A DNA stretch of 64,000 nt from Streptomyces sp. NBC_01276 (GTDB lineage: Bacteria > Actinomycetota > Actinomycetes > Streptomycetales > Streptomycetaceae), in the NCBI RefSeq assembly GCF_041435355.1, contig NZ_CP108442.1, positions 4,154,001-4,218,000 on the forward strand, written 5' to 3'. The notes beneath the pieces were generated by a model. That model did no database searches. It saw only the letters and a list, made by a program, of their open reading frames with translations, and had not been told where the DNA came from. The translations under genes were made by a program, and so were the position numbers. How positions within the stretch are numbered: the stretch's first letter is position 1; every line of letters begins with the position of its first letter. Positions 32,614 to 41,166 of this stretch are shown here, piece by piece.

Positions 32614-33828
32614 GTGGCTGGATCGAAGTCGTGTGAAGGGCCGGAGCCCGTGGCGACCGGCGGGGGCGGGCGGGCCACAGGTGCGCCCGGGGCGGGGCCC
32701 GGCGGCGGGCGGCCGCTGATCATCACCGAGGACCCGCTGCTGCTCGACGACCTGCTGCGGCTGTGCGCCGCCGCGGGCGCCGAACCGCACGTGCACCATG
32801 CGGTGCCCGAGCAAAGCGGAGCCGGTGGTGCGCGTGGGAGCGGGGACGACGGGAGTGCCTTCGCGGGCGGTGGGCCGCGCGGTGGCGTGGGATGGGAATC
32901 GGCCCCGCTCGTCCTGGTCGGCGACGACGCCGCGCGCCGGGTGGGCGGAGCGCCGCGCCGAGGCGGGGTGTTCCTCGTCGGCCGGGACCTCGACGACCCC
33001 CTGGTCTGGCAGCGGGCGGTGGAGATCGGTGCCGAGGAGGTACTGCGGCTCCCCGACGCCGAGGGCCTGCTCGTCGACCGCATCGCCGACGTGGTGGAAG
33101 CGGCGGGACGCCCCGCCCTGGCCGTCGGCGTGATCGGCGGCAGCGGCGGCGCCGGCGCCTCCACCCTCGCCTGCGCCCTCGCGCTCGGCGCGGGCCGGGC
33201 GGGGGAGCGCACCATCCTCATCGACGGCGACCCGCTCGGTGGGGGCATGGACGTCCTGCTCGGTGGCGAGAGCGCCGCGGGCCTGCGCTGGCCCGACTTC
33301 GCCGCCTCGCGCGGCCGCGTCGGGGCGGGGGCCCTGGAGGAGTCCCTGCCCGAACTGCACGCGCTGCGGGTGCTGAGCTGGGACCGCGGCGAACGGGTGG
33401 TCGTGCCGCCCGCCGCGATGCGGTCGGTCGTGGCCGCCGCGCGCAGGAGGGGCGGCGTGGTCGTGGTCGACCTGCCCCGGCGGGTGGACGAGGCCGTGGC
33501 GGAGGTGCTGGCCCAGCTCGATTTGGTGCTGCTCGTGGTCCCCGGCGAGCTGCGGTCGGTGGCCGCGGCGGGCCGGGTGGCCGCCGGGGTGCGGATGGTG
33601 GCCCGGGACGTGCGGGTGGTAGTACGGGGCCGCTGCCGGGAGGGGCTCGACGCCGAAGCCGTGGCGGCGCTGCTGGGGGCGCCGCTGGCCGGGGAGGTGC
33701 CCGTGGAGGTGGGACTCCCCGGCCGGGTGGAGGAAGGGGAACCGCCGGGGGCGCGGGGCGCGCTGGCCCGGTTCTGCGACGGCTTCTGGCAGCGGGCCCT
33801 GGGCTCCGCGCAAGGAGTGCCGGCATGA
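32614..33828 (+). CDS. ssd: Septum-site-determining/CpaE-TadZ-like protein Ssd
   Basis: 404 residues. An N-terminal receiver-like domain (RPLIITEDPLLLDDLLRLC, to about 160) precedes a ParA/MinD-type domain from about 165 (GVIGGSGGAGASTLACALAL). The Walker A lysine positions are replaced (GGAGAST), as in CpaE-type proteins, so ATP hydrolysis may be weak or absent. The Switch-like RTILIDGDPLGGGMDVLLG follows. CpaE/TadZ proteins place the pilus machine at the pole; the mycobacterial relative Ssd affects septation. The start is the GTG at 32614, with GGGGGCGGAG 3 bases before. It is coupled to tadA by a 4-bp overlap. Confidence 0.85.
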   Translation: MAGSKSCEGPEPVATGGGGRATGAPGAGPGGGRPLIITEDPLLLDDLLRLCAAAGAEPHVHHAVPEQSGAGGARGSGDDGSAFAGGGPRGGVGWESAPLVLVGDDAARRVGGAPRRGGVFLVGRDLDDPLVWQRAVEIGAEEVLRLPDAEGLLVDRIADVVEAAGRPALAVGVIGGSGGAGASTLACALALGAGRAGERTILIDGDPLGGGMDVLLGGESAAGLRWPDFAASRGRVGAGALEESLPELHALRVLSWDRGERVVVPPAAMRSVVAAARRRGGVVVVDLPRRVDEAVAEVLAQLDLVLLVVPGELRSVAAAGRVAAGVRMVARDVRVVVRGRCREGLDAEAVAALLGAPLAGEVPVEVGLPGRVEEGEPPGARGALARFCDGFWQRALGSAQGVPA

Positions 33829-34973
33829 GCGCGCCGCTGCTGGACGCGGTGCGCCAGCACCTCGCCGAGACCGGGGCGGAGCCCACCCCGGCCAGGGTCG
33901 TGGCGGCCCTGCGGGCACAGGGCCGGCTGCTCGGGGACGCGGAAGTGCTCGGAGTGGCCGAGGAGTTGCGGTCCGAGCTGGTCGGTGCGGGGCCGCTGGA
34001 GCGGCTGCTCGCCGACCCCGAGGTCACCGATGTGCTGGTGGCCGCCCCCGACCGGGTGTGGGTGGACCGGGGCGGGGGGCTGGAGTTGACGGAGGTGACG
34101 TTCGCCGACGCCGAGGCCGTGCGCAGGCTGGCCCAGCGGCTGGCCGCCGTCGCCGGGCGGCGGCTGGACGACGCCCGGCCCTGGGTGGACGCCCGGATGC
34201 CGGACGGAACCCGGCTGCACGCCGTGCTTCCCCCGGTGGCGGTCGGGTCGGCCTGCCTCTCGCTGCGCGTGGTGCGGCCCAAGGCGTTCACCCTGGACGA
34301 GCTCGTGGCCGCGGGAACCCTGCCGCCGGGCGGGCAGCGCCTCCTCCGGGCCATGGTCGAGGCCCGGCTGTCGTTCCTCGTCTCCGGCGGGACCGGGACG
34401 GGCAAGACCACCCTGCTCAGTGCCCTGCTGGGGCTGGTCGGGCCGGGCGAGCGGATCGTCCTGGCGGAGGACTCCGCCGAACTGCGCCCCGACCATCCGC
34501 ATGTGGTGCGGCTGGAGACCAGGCCGGCCAACCAGGAGGGGGCCGGGCTGGTCACCCTGGCGGACCTGGTCCGCCAGGCCTTGCGGATGCGGCCCGACCG
34601 GCTGGTGGTCGGCGAGGTGCGTGGCGCCGAGGTGGCCGACCTGCTCGCCGCCCTGAACACCGGGCACGAGGGCGGGTGCGGCACGGTGCACGCCAACGCC
34701 GCGGCGCACGTGCCCGCCCGGCTGGAGGCGCTGGGCACGGCCGCCGGGCTCGACCGGGCTTCCCTGCACAGCCAGTTGGCCGCCGCGCTGACCCTGGTGG
34801 TCCACCTGGTCCGTGACCGGGCCGGGCGGCGCCGGGTGGCCGAGGTGCACGTGCTGGAGCGGGATCCGGCCGGGCTGGTGGTGACCGTGCCCGCGCTGCG
34901 CTGGGGGACCCGCGGGTTCGTACGGGAGCCGGGCTGGGCACGGCTCGGGCCGCTGCTGGGAGGTTCCCGGTGA
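33825..34973 (+). CDS. TadA/CpaF-type pilus assembly ATPase
   Basis: 382 residues. A type II/IV secretion ATPase: N-terminal domain to about 165, Walker A in LVSGGTGTGKTTLLSALLGL, Asp box in RIVLAEDSAELRPDHPHVV, Walker B in MRPDRLVVGEVRGAEVADLL, and a HANAA His box near 290. It powers Flp-type pilus assembly at the inner membrane. The start is the ATG at 33825 with AAGGAG upstream; overlaps on both sides (ATGA, GTGA) put it inside a continuous tad operon. Confidence 0.93.
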   Translation: MSAPLLDAVRQHLAETGAEPTPARVVAALRAQGRLLGDAEVLGVAEELRSELVGAGPLERLLADPEVTDVLVAAPDRVWVDRGGGLELTEVTFADAEAVRRLAQRLAAVAGRRLDDARPWVDARMPDGTRLHAVLPPVAVGSACLSLRVVRPKAFTLDELVAAGTLPPGGQRLLRAMVEARLSFLVSGGTGTGKTTLLSALLGLVGPGERIVLAEDSAELRPDHPHVVRLETRPANQEGAGLVTLADLVRQALRMRPDRLVVGEVRGAEVADLLAALNTGHEGGCGTVHANAAAHVPARLEALGTAAGLDRASLHSQLAAALTLVVHLVRDRAGRRRVAEVHVLERDPAGLVVTVPALRWGTRGFVREPGWARLGPLLGGSR

Positions 34974-35848
34974 GCCCCGGGGTGTCGGTGCCCGTTTTCG
35001 CCGGGGTGTTGTGTGCGGGCGCCGCAGTCCGAGTGCTGGCCGGGGGTGACCGACTGCCCCGGCGGGCACGGCTGGTGCTGGCGGGGGGAGGCCCGCAGGT
35101 GCCGGACGGGCCGGTGTGGGGGTGGCACCTGGTGGCCGGGCTGCGGGTGCGGGCCGGGAGGTGGCGGGAGTGGGTCCCGTTCGTGGCCGGGCTGGTGGTC
35201 GCGGTGCTCGGCGGGTCGGTGATCCCCCTGGTTTCGGGGGCGCTCGCGGTGCCGTTGGTGCGGCGCCGGCTGCGGGCCCGGGAGCGCGAGCGGGCGCGCG
35301 GGGCCCGGGCCGCGGAGGTGGTGGCGCTCTGCGGGGCCGTGGTGGGGGAACTGCGGGCGGGATCCCAGCCGGGTCGGGCGCTGACGGTGGCGATGCGGCG
35401 TACGTCGGCCGGTCCCGGCGGTCCGGGCCCGGCCGAGGCGGGGGTGCTGGCCGCGGCGGCCTTCGGCGGGGACGTCGCCGGGGCCCTGCACGAGGCGGCC
35501 CGGGAGCCGGGCGCCGCGGGGCTGGCCGGGATGGCGGCCTGCTGGCGGGTCTCGGTGGACGGCGGCGCGGGCCTGGCGGCCGGACTGGACCGGCTGGAGG
35601 GGGCGTTGCGTGCCGAGCGCGACCGGGAGGAGTCGCTGCGGGCCCAGTTGGCGGGAGCCAGGTCGACGACGGTGGTGCTCGCGCTGCTGCCGCTGGTGGG
35701 GCTGCTGATCGGCACCGGGCTCGGGGCGGACCCGCTGCGGGTGCTGCTGCACTCGCCGGTCGGGTGGGGCTGCCTGCTGGTGGGCGGAGTGCTGGAGGCG
35801 CTGGGACTGCTGTGGTGCCGGCGGATCGTACGGACGGGGGAGCGGTGA
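34970..35848 (+). CDS. TadB-type inner-membrane secretion protein (T2SS F family)
   Basis: 292 residues. Two TM helices near residues 60-90, a cytosolic GspF-like four-helix domain (EVVALCGAVVGELRAGSQPG), and C-terminal TM helices (VVLALLPLVGLLIGTGLG and WGCLLVGGVLEALGLLW). It forms the membrane platform of the Tad pilus with the next gene product. The GTG start overlaps the tadA stop by 4 bp. Confidence 0.87.
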   Translation: MSPGVSVPVFAGVLCAGAAVRVLAGGDRLPRRARLVLAGGGPQVPDGPVWGWHLVAGLRVRAGRWREWVPFVAGLVVAVLGGSVIPLVSGALAVPLVRRRLRARERERARGARAAEVVALCGAVVGELRAGSQPGRALTVAMRRTSAGPGGPGPAEAGVLAAAAFGGDVAGALHEAAREPGAAGLAGMAACWRVSVDGGAGLAAGLDRLEGALRAERDREESLRAQLAGARSTTVVLALLPLVGLLIGTGLGADPLRVLLHSPVGWGCLLVGGVLEALGLLWCRRIVRTGER

Positions 35849-36696
35849 TGGGCGGGCCCGTGGTCCACAGGCTGGGGACGGCGCTGTGCCTGGCGGCGCC
35901 GGTCTGGTGTCTGGTGTCGGGGTGGGCGGTGTGGCTGCGGCGGCGGGCGGCCCGTCGCCGACTCGCGGAGCTGTTTCCCGCGAGGGCGGTGGGCTCCGGG
36001 CCGGGGCGCGGGTCCCGGGGGCGGGCGTCGCGGGCCGTACGGGCCGGACCGGCCCGGGCGCTGCCGGGGCGCCGGGCGGTGGCCGGGGTGGTGCCGGGAG
36101 GCCGGGTGTCTGCCGGGAGGCCGGGAGGCCGGGTGTCGTTCGGCGGGGCGCCGGGCGCGCCGGCAGCGCCGGCGGGGCACGCGGCGGAGTCCGGGGTGCG
36201 GCGCTTCCTCGCCCGGTCCCGGTCCCGGTCACCGGTCGGTGCCGATCCCCGGGAGGTCGAGCGGCAGCTGCCCTTCGCGGCGGATCTGCTGGCCGCCTGT
36301 CTGGCCGCGGGTGCGGGCCCCGTGGAGGCTGCCGAGGTGGTGGGGGAATCGCTCGGCGGACCGGTGGGCGAGCGGCTGGCGCTCGCGGGCGCGGAGCTGC
36401 GCCTCGGCGGAGAACCGGGCGCCGCGTGGGGGAGGTTGGCGCGGATACCGGGGGCCCGGGGGCTCGCGGAATGTTTGGAGCGGGCCGCGCGTACCGGGGC
36501 GCCGGCCGCCGAGCCGGTCTCCCGGCTGGCCGCGGGTCTCCGTGCGGACCGCTCTCGCCGGGCGGTGGCCGGGGCGCAGCGGGCGGCGGTGCTCGTCACC
36601 GCGCCGGTGGGGCTGTGTTTCCTCCCTGCCTTCCTCGCGATCGGGGTGGCTCCGGTGGTGATCGGAATGGCCTCTGGGCTGCTGTCGGGCAAGTGA
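35848..36696 (+). CDS. TadC-type inner-membrane secretion protein (T2SS F family)
   Basis: 282 residues. An N-terminal TM helix (LCLAAPVWCLVSGWAVWL) precedes a long Arg/Gly/Pro-rich linker (about 35-125) that is unusual in length. The GspF-like domain (QLPFAADLLAACLAAGAGPV) and a C-terminal TM pair (AAVLVTAPVGLCFLPAFLAI) follow. The start is the ATG at 35848, sharing its A with the TGA of the previous gene; a GTG one codon earlier is possible. Confidence 0.85.
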   Translation: MGGPVVHRLGTALCLAAPVWCLVSGWAVWLRRRAARRRLAELFPARAVGSGPGRGSRGRASRAVRAGPARALPGRRAVAGVVPGGRVSAGRPGGRVSFGGAPGAPAAPAGHAAESGVRRFLARSRSRSPVGADPREVERQLPFAADLLAACLAAGAGPVEAAEVVGESLGGPVGERLALAGAELRLGGEPGAAWGRLARIPGARGLAECLERAARTGAPAAEPVSRLAAGLRADRSRRAVAGAQRAAVLVTAPVGLCFLPAFLAIGVAPVVIGMASGLLSGK

Positions 36697-36757
36697 GAGA
36701 ACCACACGGATCGCAAGCTGAAAACACATCAAGAACGTAATCCCACAGGAGGTTGTC

Positions 36758-36955
36758 ATGAGGATCATCTGGTTTCGGGTGCGGGCGGCGCTGAGCGGCC
36801 GTTCGGGTGACGCGGGAATGTCGACTTCGGAATACGCCATGGGCACGATCGCGGCGTGTGCGTTCGCCGCCGTTCTGTACAAGGTGGTGACGAGTGACGT
36901 GGTCTCGGCGGCCCTTCAGTCGACCATCGGGAAGGCGCTCGATGCGCCCTTCTGA
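36758..36955 (+). CDS. Flp-pilin-like small protein (DUF4244)
   Basis: 65 residues. A short basic leader (about 1-22, ending GDAG-M) is followed by a hydrophobic pilin-type helix (STSEYAMGTIAACAFAAVLY), with the Glu expected near position +5 of a mature Flp pilin, and a short polar tail. It is the probable major subunit of the Tad pilus. A strong Shine-Dalgarno (CAGGAGG) lies 6 bases before the ATG, suggesting higher expression than the genes around it. It overlaps the following gene by 14 bp. Confidence 0.85.
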   Translation: MRIIWFRVRAALSGRSGDAGMSTSEYAMGTIAACAFAAVLYKVVTSDVVSAALQSTIGKALDAPF

Positions 36956-37319
36956 GGGAAATCGGGCGGGAATCGGAGACCGCGGATATGTGACGGCCGA
37001 GGCGGCTCTGATCATTCCGGCGCTGGTGTTGTTCGCGGCGTTGCTGGTGTGGGCGCTGATGGCGGCGGCCGCGCAGATCCGGTGTGTGGACGCAGCGCGG
37101 GCCGGTGCCAGGGCGGCGGGCCGGTCGGAGCCGCTCGACGTGGCGGTGGCGGCGGCCAAGGCGGCCGCCCCGCCCGGGGCGCGGGTGGAGCTGGAGCGGT
37201 CGGGGGACCTGTGGCGGGTCACGGTGGCCGCCCCGGCGCCGGGCCCGGCGGGGCTGCCGGTGCGGCTGGGGGCGGTGGCGGTGGCGCTGGCGGAGGACAG
37301 CGTGGGGGCGCCGCCGTGA
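36942..37319 (+). CDS. TadE-family minor pilin/pseudopilin
   Basis: 125 residues. After a short polar N-terminus, the TadE signature GYVTAEAALIIPALVLFAAL gives the single TM helix, followed by RCVDAARAGARAAGRSE and a small extracytoplasmic domain. The start is the ATG at 36942, inside the end of the pilin gene (14-bp overlap). It is coupled to the next TadE-like gene by GTGA. Confidence 0.85.
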   Translation: MRPSEGNRAGIGDRGYVTAEAALIIPALVLFAALLVWALMAAAAQIRCVDAARAGARAAGRSEPLDVAVAAAKAAAPPGARVELERSGDLWRVTVAAPAPGPAGLPVRLGAVAVALAEDSVGAPP

Positions 37320-37672
37320 GCCGGGACCGGGGTTCGGCGACGGTGTGGGCCGCGGTGGTGGCAACGGCCCTGGTGGCGGTGTTCGGGGGTGTGCTGCTGC
37401 TCGGCCAGGCGGTGGTGGCCCGCCACCGGGCGGGGGCGGCCGCGGATCTGGCGGCGCTGGCGGCGGCCGTGACCTGGGCGCGGGGTCCGGAGGCGGCGTG
37501 TGCGGTGGCCGGGCGGGTGGCGCGGGCGCAGGGGGCGGAGGTGGCGGTGTGCCGGGTCGGGGGTGAGGTGGCCGAAGTCACCGCCCGGGTCCGGGCGGGG
37601 CCGTTCGCCCCGGGGGTCGCGGCTCGCGCGGGGCCGGGGCCCGTGCCGGCGCCGTTGCCCGTGGAGGGCTGA
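37316..37672 (+). CDS. TadE-like secreted protein (Rv3654c family)
   Basis: 118 residues. N-terminal DRGSATVWAAVVATALVAVF is a pilin-like TM helix, followed by ARHRAGAAADLAALAAAVTW and two cysteines (C62 and C74 approximately) that may form a disulfide. It matches the small TadE-related protein found at the end of actinobacterial tad loci (Rv3654c in M. tuberculosis, from memory). Last gene of the tad operon; no prepilin peptidase gene is visible in the locus. Confidence 0.8.
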   Translation: MSRDRGSATVWAAVVATALVAVFGGVLLLGQAVVARHRAGAAADLAALAAAVTWARGPEAACAVAGRVARAQGAEVAVCRVGGEVAEVTARVRAGPFAPGVAARAGPGPVPAPLPVEG

Positions 37673-37740
37673 GCCGGGTGCCGTTGCCGCTGCGCGGAGC
37701 CCTCCCCGCCCCGCCCTTCCTCCGTTCCCCGGGGCTCCGC

Positions 37741-37842
37741 CCCGGACCCCGCGCCTCAAGCGCCGGCGGGGCTGAAGTTCTGGGGCTCGGCCCCGGACCC
37801 CGCGCCTCAAGTACCGGCGGGGCTGAAGTTCTGGGGCTCGGC
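37741..37842 (+). repeat. REP-like 51-bp tandem intergenic repeat
   Basis: Two consecutive copies of a 51-bp unit beginning CCCGGACCCCGCGCCTCAAG (at 37741 and 37792) differ at only two bases; a decayed third copy follows. The unit contains complementary GGGGCT/AGCCCC-type segments. Similar elements, starting with GGGGCTCCGCCCCGGACCCC, are scattered between genes in many streptomycetes (from memory). The 37673-38147 spacer otherwise holds only G-rich low-complexity DNA. Confidence 0.8.
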
Positions 37843-38147
37843 CTCGGGTCCCGCAGCCCGGGTGCCGGTGGGGCCGGAGGCGGGAGCTGGGGCTTCGCCA
37901 CGGTCGCCGTGCCTCGGGGGTTGGCGGGGCTGAGGGGCGGGGGCGTGTCTCGGGCCCCGAGTGGCGGAGGGAGGGAGGGGCTGGAGCCGTGTCTCGGGGC
38001 CCGGACGCCCGAGTACCGGTGTGGCCGGGCGTGGGGCCCGGGGTTTCGCCTCCTGCCTCGGGACCCGTGTGTGGGTGGGGCTGGGGTTTTCCCGGGTGCT
38101 GCGCCGCAAGGGTCGGGGGTTCGCCGCTCGGGGGTTCGGCCGGGGTT

Positions 38148-40628
38148 TCAGGGGGTGCTTGGGGGGTGGGTGGGGTCGTGGGTGGGGGTCGGGGAGAGGA
38201 GGCGGGTGAGGAGGCGGATGGCGCCGCGTTTGTGGAGGGGGTCGTTGCCGTTGCCGCACTTGGGGGACTGGATGCAGGAGGGGCAGCCCGCCTCGCACTC
38301 GCAGGCGGCGATGGCGTCCCGGGTGGCCGTCAGCCAGGCGCGGGCCGTGTGGAAGCCCCGCTCGGCGAAGCCGGCGCCGCCCGGGTGGCCGTCGTAGACG
38401 AACACGGTCGGGAGGAGGGTGTCGGGATGCAGCGGGACGGAGACCCCGCCGATGTCCCAGCGGTCGCAGGTGGCGAACAGCGGGAGAAGGCCGATGGAGG
38501 CGTGCTCGGCGGCGTGCAGGGCGCCGCCGAGGATCTCCGGGCTGATCCGGGCCTCGTCGAGCTGGTCCTCGGTGACCGTCCACCAGACGGCCCGGGTGCG
38601 CAGGGTGCGCGGGGGCAGGTCCAGCTTGGCCTCGCCGAGGACCTCGCCGGTGATCAGCTTGCGGCGCAGGTAGGAGACGACCTGGTTGGTGACCTCCACG
38701 GAGCCGAAGCAGAGCCGGGCCGGGCCCCAGGGGATCTCCGTCTCGGTCTCCAGGACGGAGATGGAGGTGGTGTCCCGGGCCGTGGTGGAGAACGGCGGGG
38801 AGGCTTCCTCGACCAGGGCCACCGAGTCCTCCAGGTCCAGGCGCTCGACCAGGTAGGTGCGGCCCTGGTGGAGGTGGACGGCGCCGTCGTGGACGGTGGT
38901 GTGGGAGGCGGACTCGTCCACGGTGCCCAGCAGCCGCCCGGTCGAAGCCTCCACGATCTGCACGGGACGGCCCCCGCCTCCGCGGATGTCGGTGAGGTCG
39001 GAGGCCCGTTCCCGCCGGGTCCAGTGCCAGGCGGTGGCCCGGCGGCGCAGCAGTTTCGCCGCCTCCAGCTGGGGGAGGAGCTCGCGCGCCGCGGGGCCGA
39101 AGAGGTCCAGGTCCGGTTCGGTCAGGGGGATCTCGGCGGCGGCCGCGCACAGGTGCGGGGCCAGGACGTACGGGTTGTCGGGATCGAGGACGGTGGCCTC
39201 CACCGGCCGGCGGAAGAGGGCCTCGGGGTGGTGGACCAGGTAGGTGTCCAGGGGGTCGTCCCGGGCGATCAGCACGGCCAGGGCGCCCTGCCCCGAGCGC
39301 CCGGCCCGGCCCGCCTGCTGCCACAGGGAGGCCCGCGTGCCCGGGTACCCGGCGATCAGGACGGCGTCCAGGCCGGAGACGTCCACGCCCAGCTCCAGGG
39401 CGGTCGTGGCGGCCAGGCCGAGCAGTTCCCCGGAGTGCAGGGCCCGCTCCAGGGCCCGCCGCTCCTCGGGCAGGTAGCCGCCCCGGTAGGCCGCGACCCG
39501 CCGGGGCAGGGACCGGTCCACCTCGGCGAGCCGCTCCTGGGCGATCACGGAGATCAGCTCGGCGCCGCGCCGGGAGCGGACGAAGGCCACCGTGCGGACG
39601 CCCTGGACGACCAGGTCGGTCAGCAGGTCGGCGGTCTCCGCGGTCGCCGTGCGGCGTACGGGGGCGCCCTTCTCGCCCCTGAGGTCGGTCAGGGGCGGCT
39701 CCCACAGGGCGAAGACCACCTCACCGCGCGGTGAGGCGTCGTCGGCCACCTCGGTGACCGCCACGCCGGTCAGGCGGGACGCGGCGGCCGCCGGGTCGCT
39801 CGCGGTGGCCGAGGCCAGCAGGAAGACCGGCTCGGAGCCGTAGCGGGCGCACAGGCGGCGCAGCCGCCGCAGGACCTGGGCGACGTGGGAGCCGAATACC
39901 CCGCGGTAGGTGTGGCACTCGTCGATGACCACGTAGCGCAGGGCCTTCAGGAAGGAGGACCAGCGGGGGTGGGAGGGCAGGATGCCCCGGTGCAGCATGT
40001 CGGGGTTGGTCAGCACGTAGTTCGCGTACTGGCGCACCCACTCGCGTTCCTCGAAGGGGGTGTCCCCGTCGTACACGGCGGGCCGTACGGCGTTCCCGAG
40101 CGGTGCGGCCAGTTCCCGCACGGCCCGGCGCTGGTCGGCGGCCAGAGCCTTGGTCGGGGCCAGGTAGAGGGCGGTCGCACCCCGGCCGTTGGGTGCCTCG
40201 GCGCCGTCCGCGAGGGCGGAGAGCACGGGCGCCAGGTAGGCCAGGGACTTGCCCGAGGCGGTTCCGGTGGCGACGACCACGGATTCCCCGTCCAGGGCGT
40301 GCTCGGCGGCCGCGGCCTGGTGTTCCCACGGATGTTCGATCCCGGCGGCCCGGATGGCGGCCACGACATCTGTTCGGATGCGGTCGGGCCAGACCGCATG
40401 ACGACCCGCCCGAGGGGGCAAGTGCTCCGTATGGGTGATGCGCGCAGCTCGGGAAGGTCCCCGTGAGAGACGGTCCAGGACCGTGCCGGGAGTGGGTCGT
40501 GGGTCCGCCGCGGCCGTGGCCGGACCGGGGCGCTGAGTGTTGGCCATTGGAACCGAGTGTGTCACCGGCGTGCGGGACAATGGACCCAAGGCGTCGTGCG
40601 CGCCTGCCGGTAAGTGATTGAATGCCAT
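38148..40628 (-). CDS. DEAD/DEAH-box DNA helicase of the SftH/MrfA (Hrq1-like) family
   Basis: 826 residues. The superfamily 2 motifs are in order: motif I VVATGTASGKSLAYLAPVL (about 125), motif II VVIDECHTYRGVFGSH (DEAH variant DECH, about 235), motif III LLASATASDP, motif VI QQAGRAGRSGQGAL (about 440). The C-terminal domain ends with a four-cysteine cluster (CECEAGCPSCIQSPKCGNGN), the DUF1998 metal-binding module. This architecture matches MrfA/YprA and mycobacterial SftH, 3'-5' DNA helicases linked to repair of crosslinks. The start is the ATG at 40626-40628. It diverges from bldG across 82 bp. Confidence 0.9.
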   Translation of the reverse strand: MAFNHLPAGAHDALGPLSRTPVTHSVPMANTQRPGPATAAADPRPTPGTVLDRLSRGPSRAARITHTEHLPPRAGRHAVWPDRIRTDVVAAIRAAGIEHPWEHQAAAAEHALDGESVVVATGTASGKSLAYLAPVLSALADGAEAPNGRGATALYLAPTKALAADQRRAVRELAAPLGNAVRPAVYDGDTPFEEREWVRQYANYVLTNPDMLHRGILPSHPRWSSFLKALRYVVIDECHTYRGVFGSHVAQVLRRLRRLCARYGSEPVFLLASATASDPAAAASRLTGVAVTEVADDASPRGEVVFALWEPPLTDLRGEKGAPVRRTATAETADLLTDLVVQGVRTVAFVRSRRGAELISVIAQERLAEVDRSLPRRVAAYRGGYLPEERRALERALHSGELLGLAATTALELGVDVSGLDAVLIAGYPGTRASLWQQAGRAGRSGQGALAVLIARDDPLDTYLVHHPEALFRRPVEATVLDPDNPYVLAPHLCAAAAEIPLTEPDLDLFGPAARELLPQLEAAKLLRRRATAWHWTRRERASDLTDIRGGGGRPVQIVEASTGRLLGTVDESASHTTVHDGAVHLHQGRTYLVERLDLEDSVALVEEASPPFSTTARDTTSISVLETETEIPWGPARLCFGSVEVTNQVVSYLRRKLITGEVLGEAKLDLPPRTLRTRAVWWTVTEDQLDEARISPEILGGALHAAEHASIGLLPLFATCDRWDIGGVSVPLHPDTLLPTVFVYDGHPGGAGFAERGFHTARAWLTATRDAIAACECEAGCPSCIQSPKCGNGNDPLHKRGAIRLLTRLLSPTPTHDPTHPPSTP

Positions 40629-40644
40629 CGCGGCAGCCGATCCC

Positions 40645-40668
40645 TCCCCTACCTTCGGGTGGGGTAGG
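40645..40668 (+). promoter_or_regulatory. UUCG-type hairpin in the bldG promoter/leader
   Basis: CCCCTACC-TTCG-GGTGGGG folds into a 7-bp stem with one bulged T and a stable UUCG loop. It ends about 45 bases before the bldG start, in the short spacer shared with the divergent helicase gene. It may lie in the bldG 5' leader or overlap a promoter; its function is not known. Confidence 0.45.
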
Positions 40669-40710
40669 CCCCTGGGGGGCGCCGCTCGATAGCAAGGTGC
40701 TGGAGGATCC

Positions 40711-41052
40711 GTGGACCTGTCCCTGTCGACTCGCACTGTCGGCGACCGCACGGTCGTAGAGGTCGGTGGCGAGATTGATGTGTATACCGCGCCCAAGCTG
40801 CGCGAGCAGTTGGTGGAGTTGGTGAACGACGGCAGCTACCACCTGGTTGTCGACATGGAGCGAGTGGACTTCCTCGACTCCACCGGCCTCGGTGTGCTCG
40901 TGGGAGGCCTCAAGCGCGTGCGCGCGCACGAGGGCTCGCTGCGTCTGGTCTGCAACCAGGAGCGCATCCTGAAGATCTTCCGTATCACCGGTCTGACCAA
41001 GGTGTTCCCGATCCACACCACGGTGGAAGACGCCGTCAACGCCACCGACTGA
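40711..41052 (+). CDS. bldG: Anti-sigma factor antagonist BldG
   Basis: 113 residues, a single STAS domain of the SpoIIAA/RsbV type. The core is [20 protein letters not shown], and the phosphorylatable serine lies in [20 protein letters not shown] (about residue 57). The start is the GTG at 40711, with GGAGGATCC just before. BldG is essential for aerial growth and antibiotic production in S. coelicolor. The call rests on near-identity to the remembered sequence and on neighbours, a helicase on one side and an RsbW-like kinase gene on the other. Confidence 0.95.
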   Translation: MDLSLSTRTVGDRTVVEVGGEIDVYTAPKLREQLVELVNDGSYHLVVDMERVDFLDSTGLGVLVGGLKRVRAHEGSLRLVCNQERILKIFRITGLTKVFPIHTTVEDAVNATD

Positions 41053-41166
41053 CGGCTCCCGGCCAGTGCCGCCCCGGCGGCACGGGAGCCGACGAGGAGC
41101 GGGGGTACCGGACCACGGGTGGTCCGGGCCCCTGTCAAGGCACGCCCGTAGTCCGAGGGGGATGCA

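Noticed and set aside
32490..36716. 1408-residue open frame on the reverse strand across the tad locus
   Set aside because: It is Pro/Arg/Ala low-complexity sequence opposite well-recognised tad genes; such open frames are a by-product of very high GC codon bias.
37741..37842. Possible CRISPR array
   Set aside because: Only two direct units adjoin without unique spacers, and no cas genes are present.
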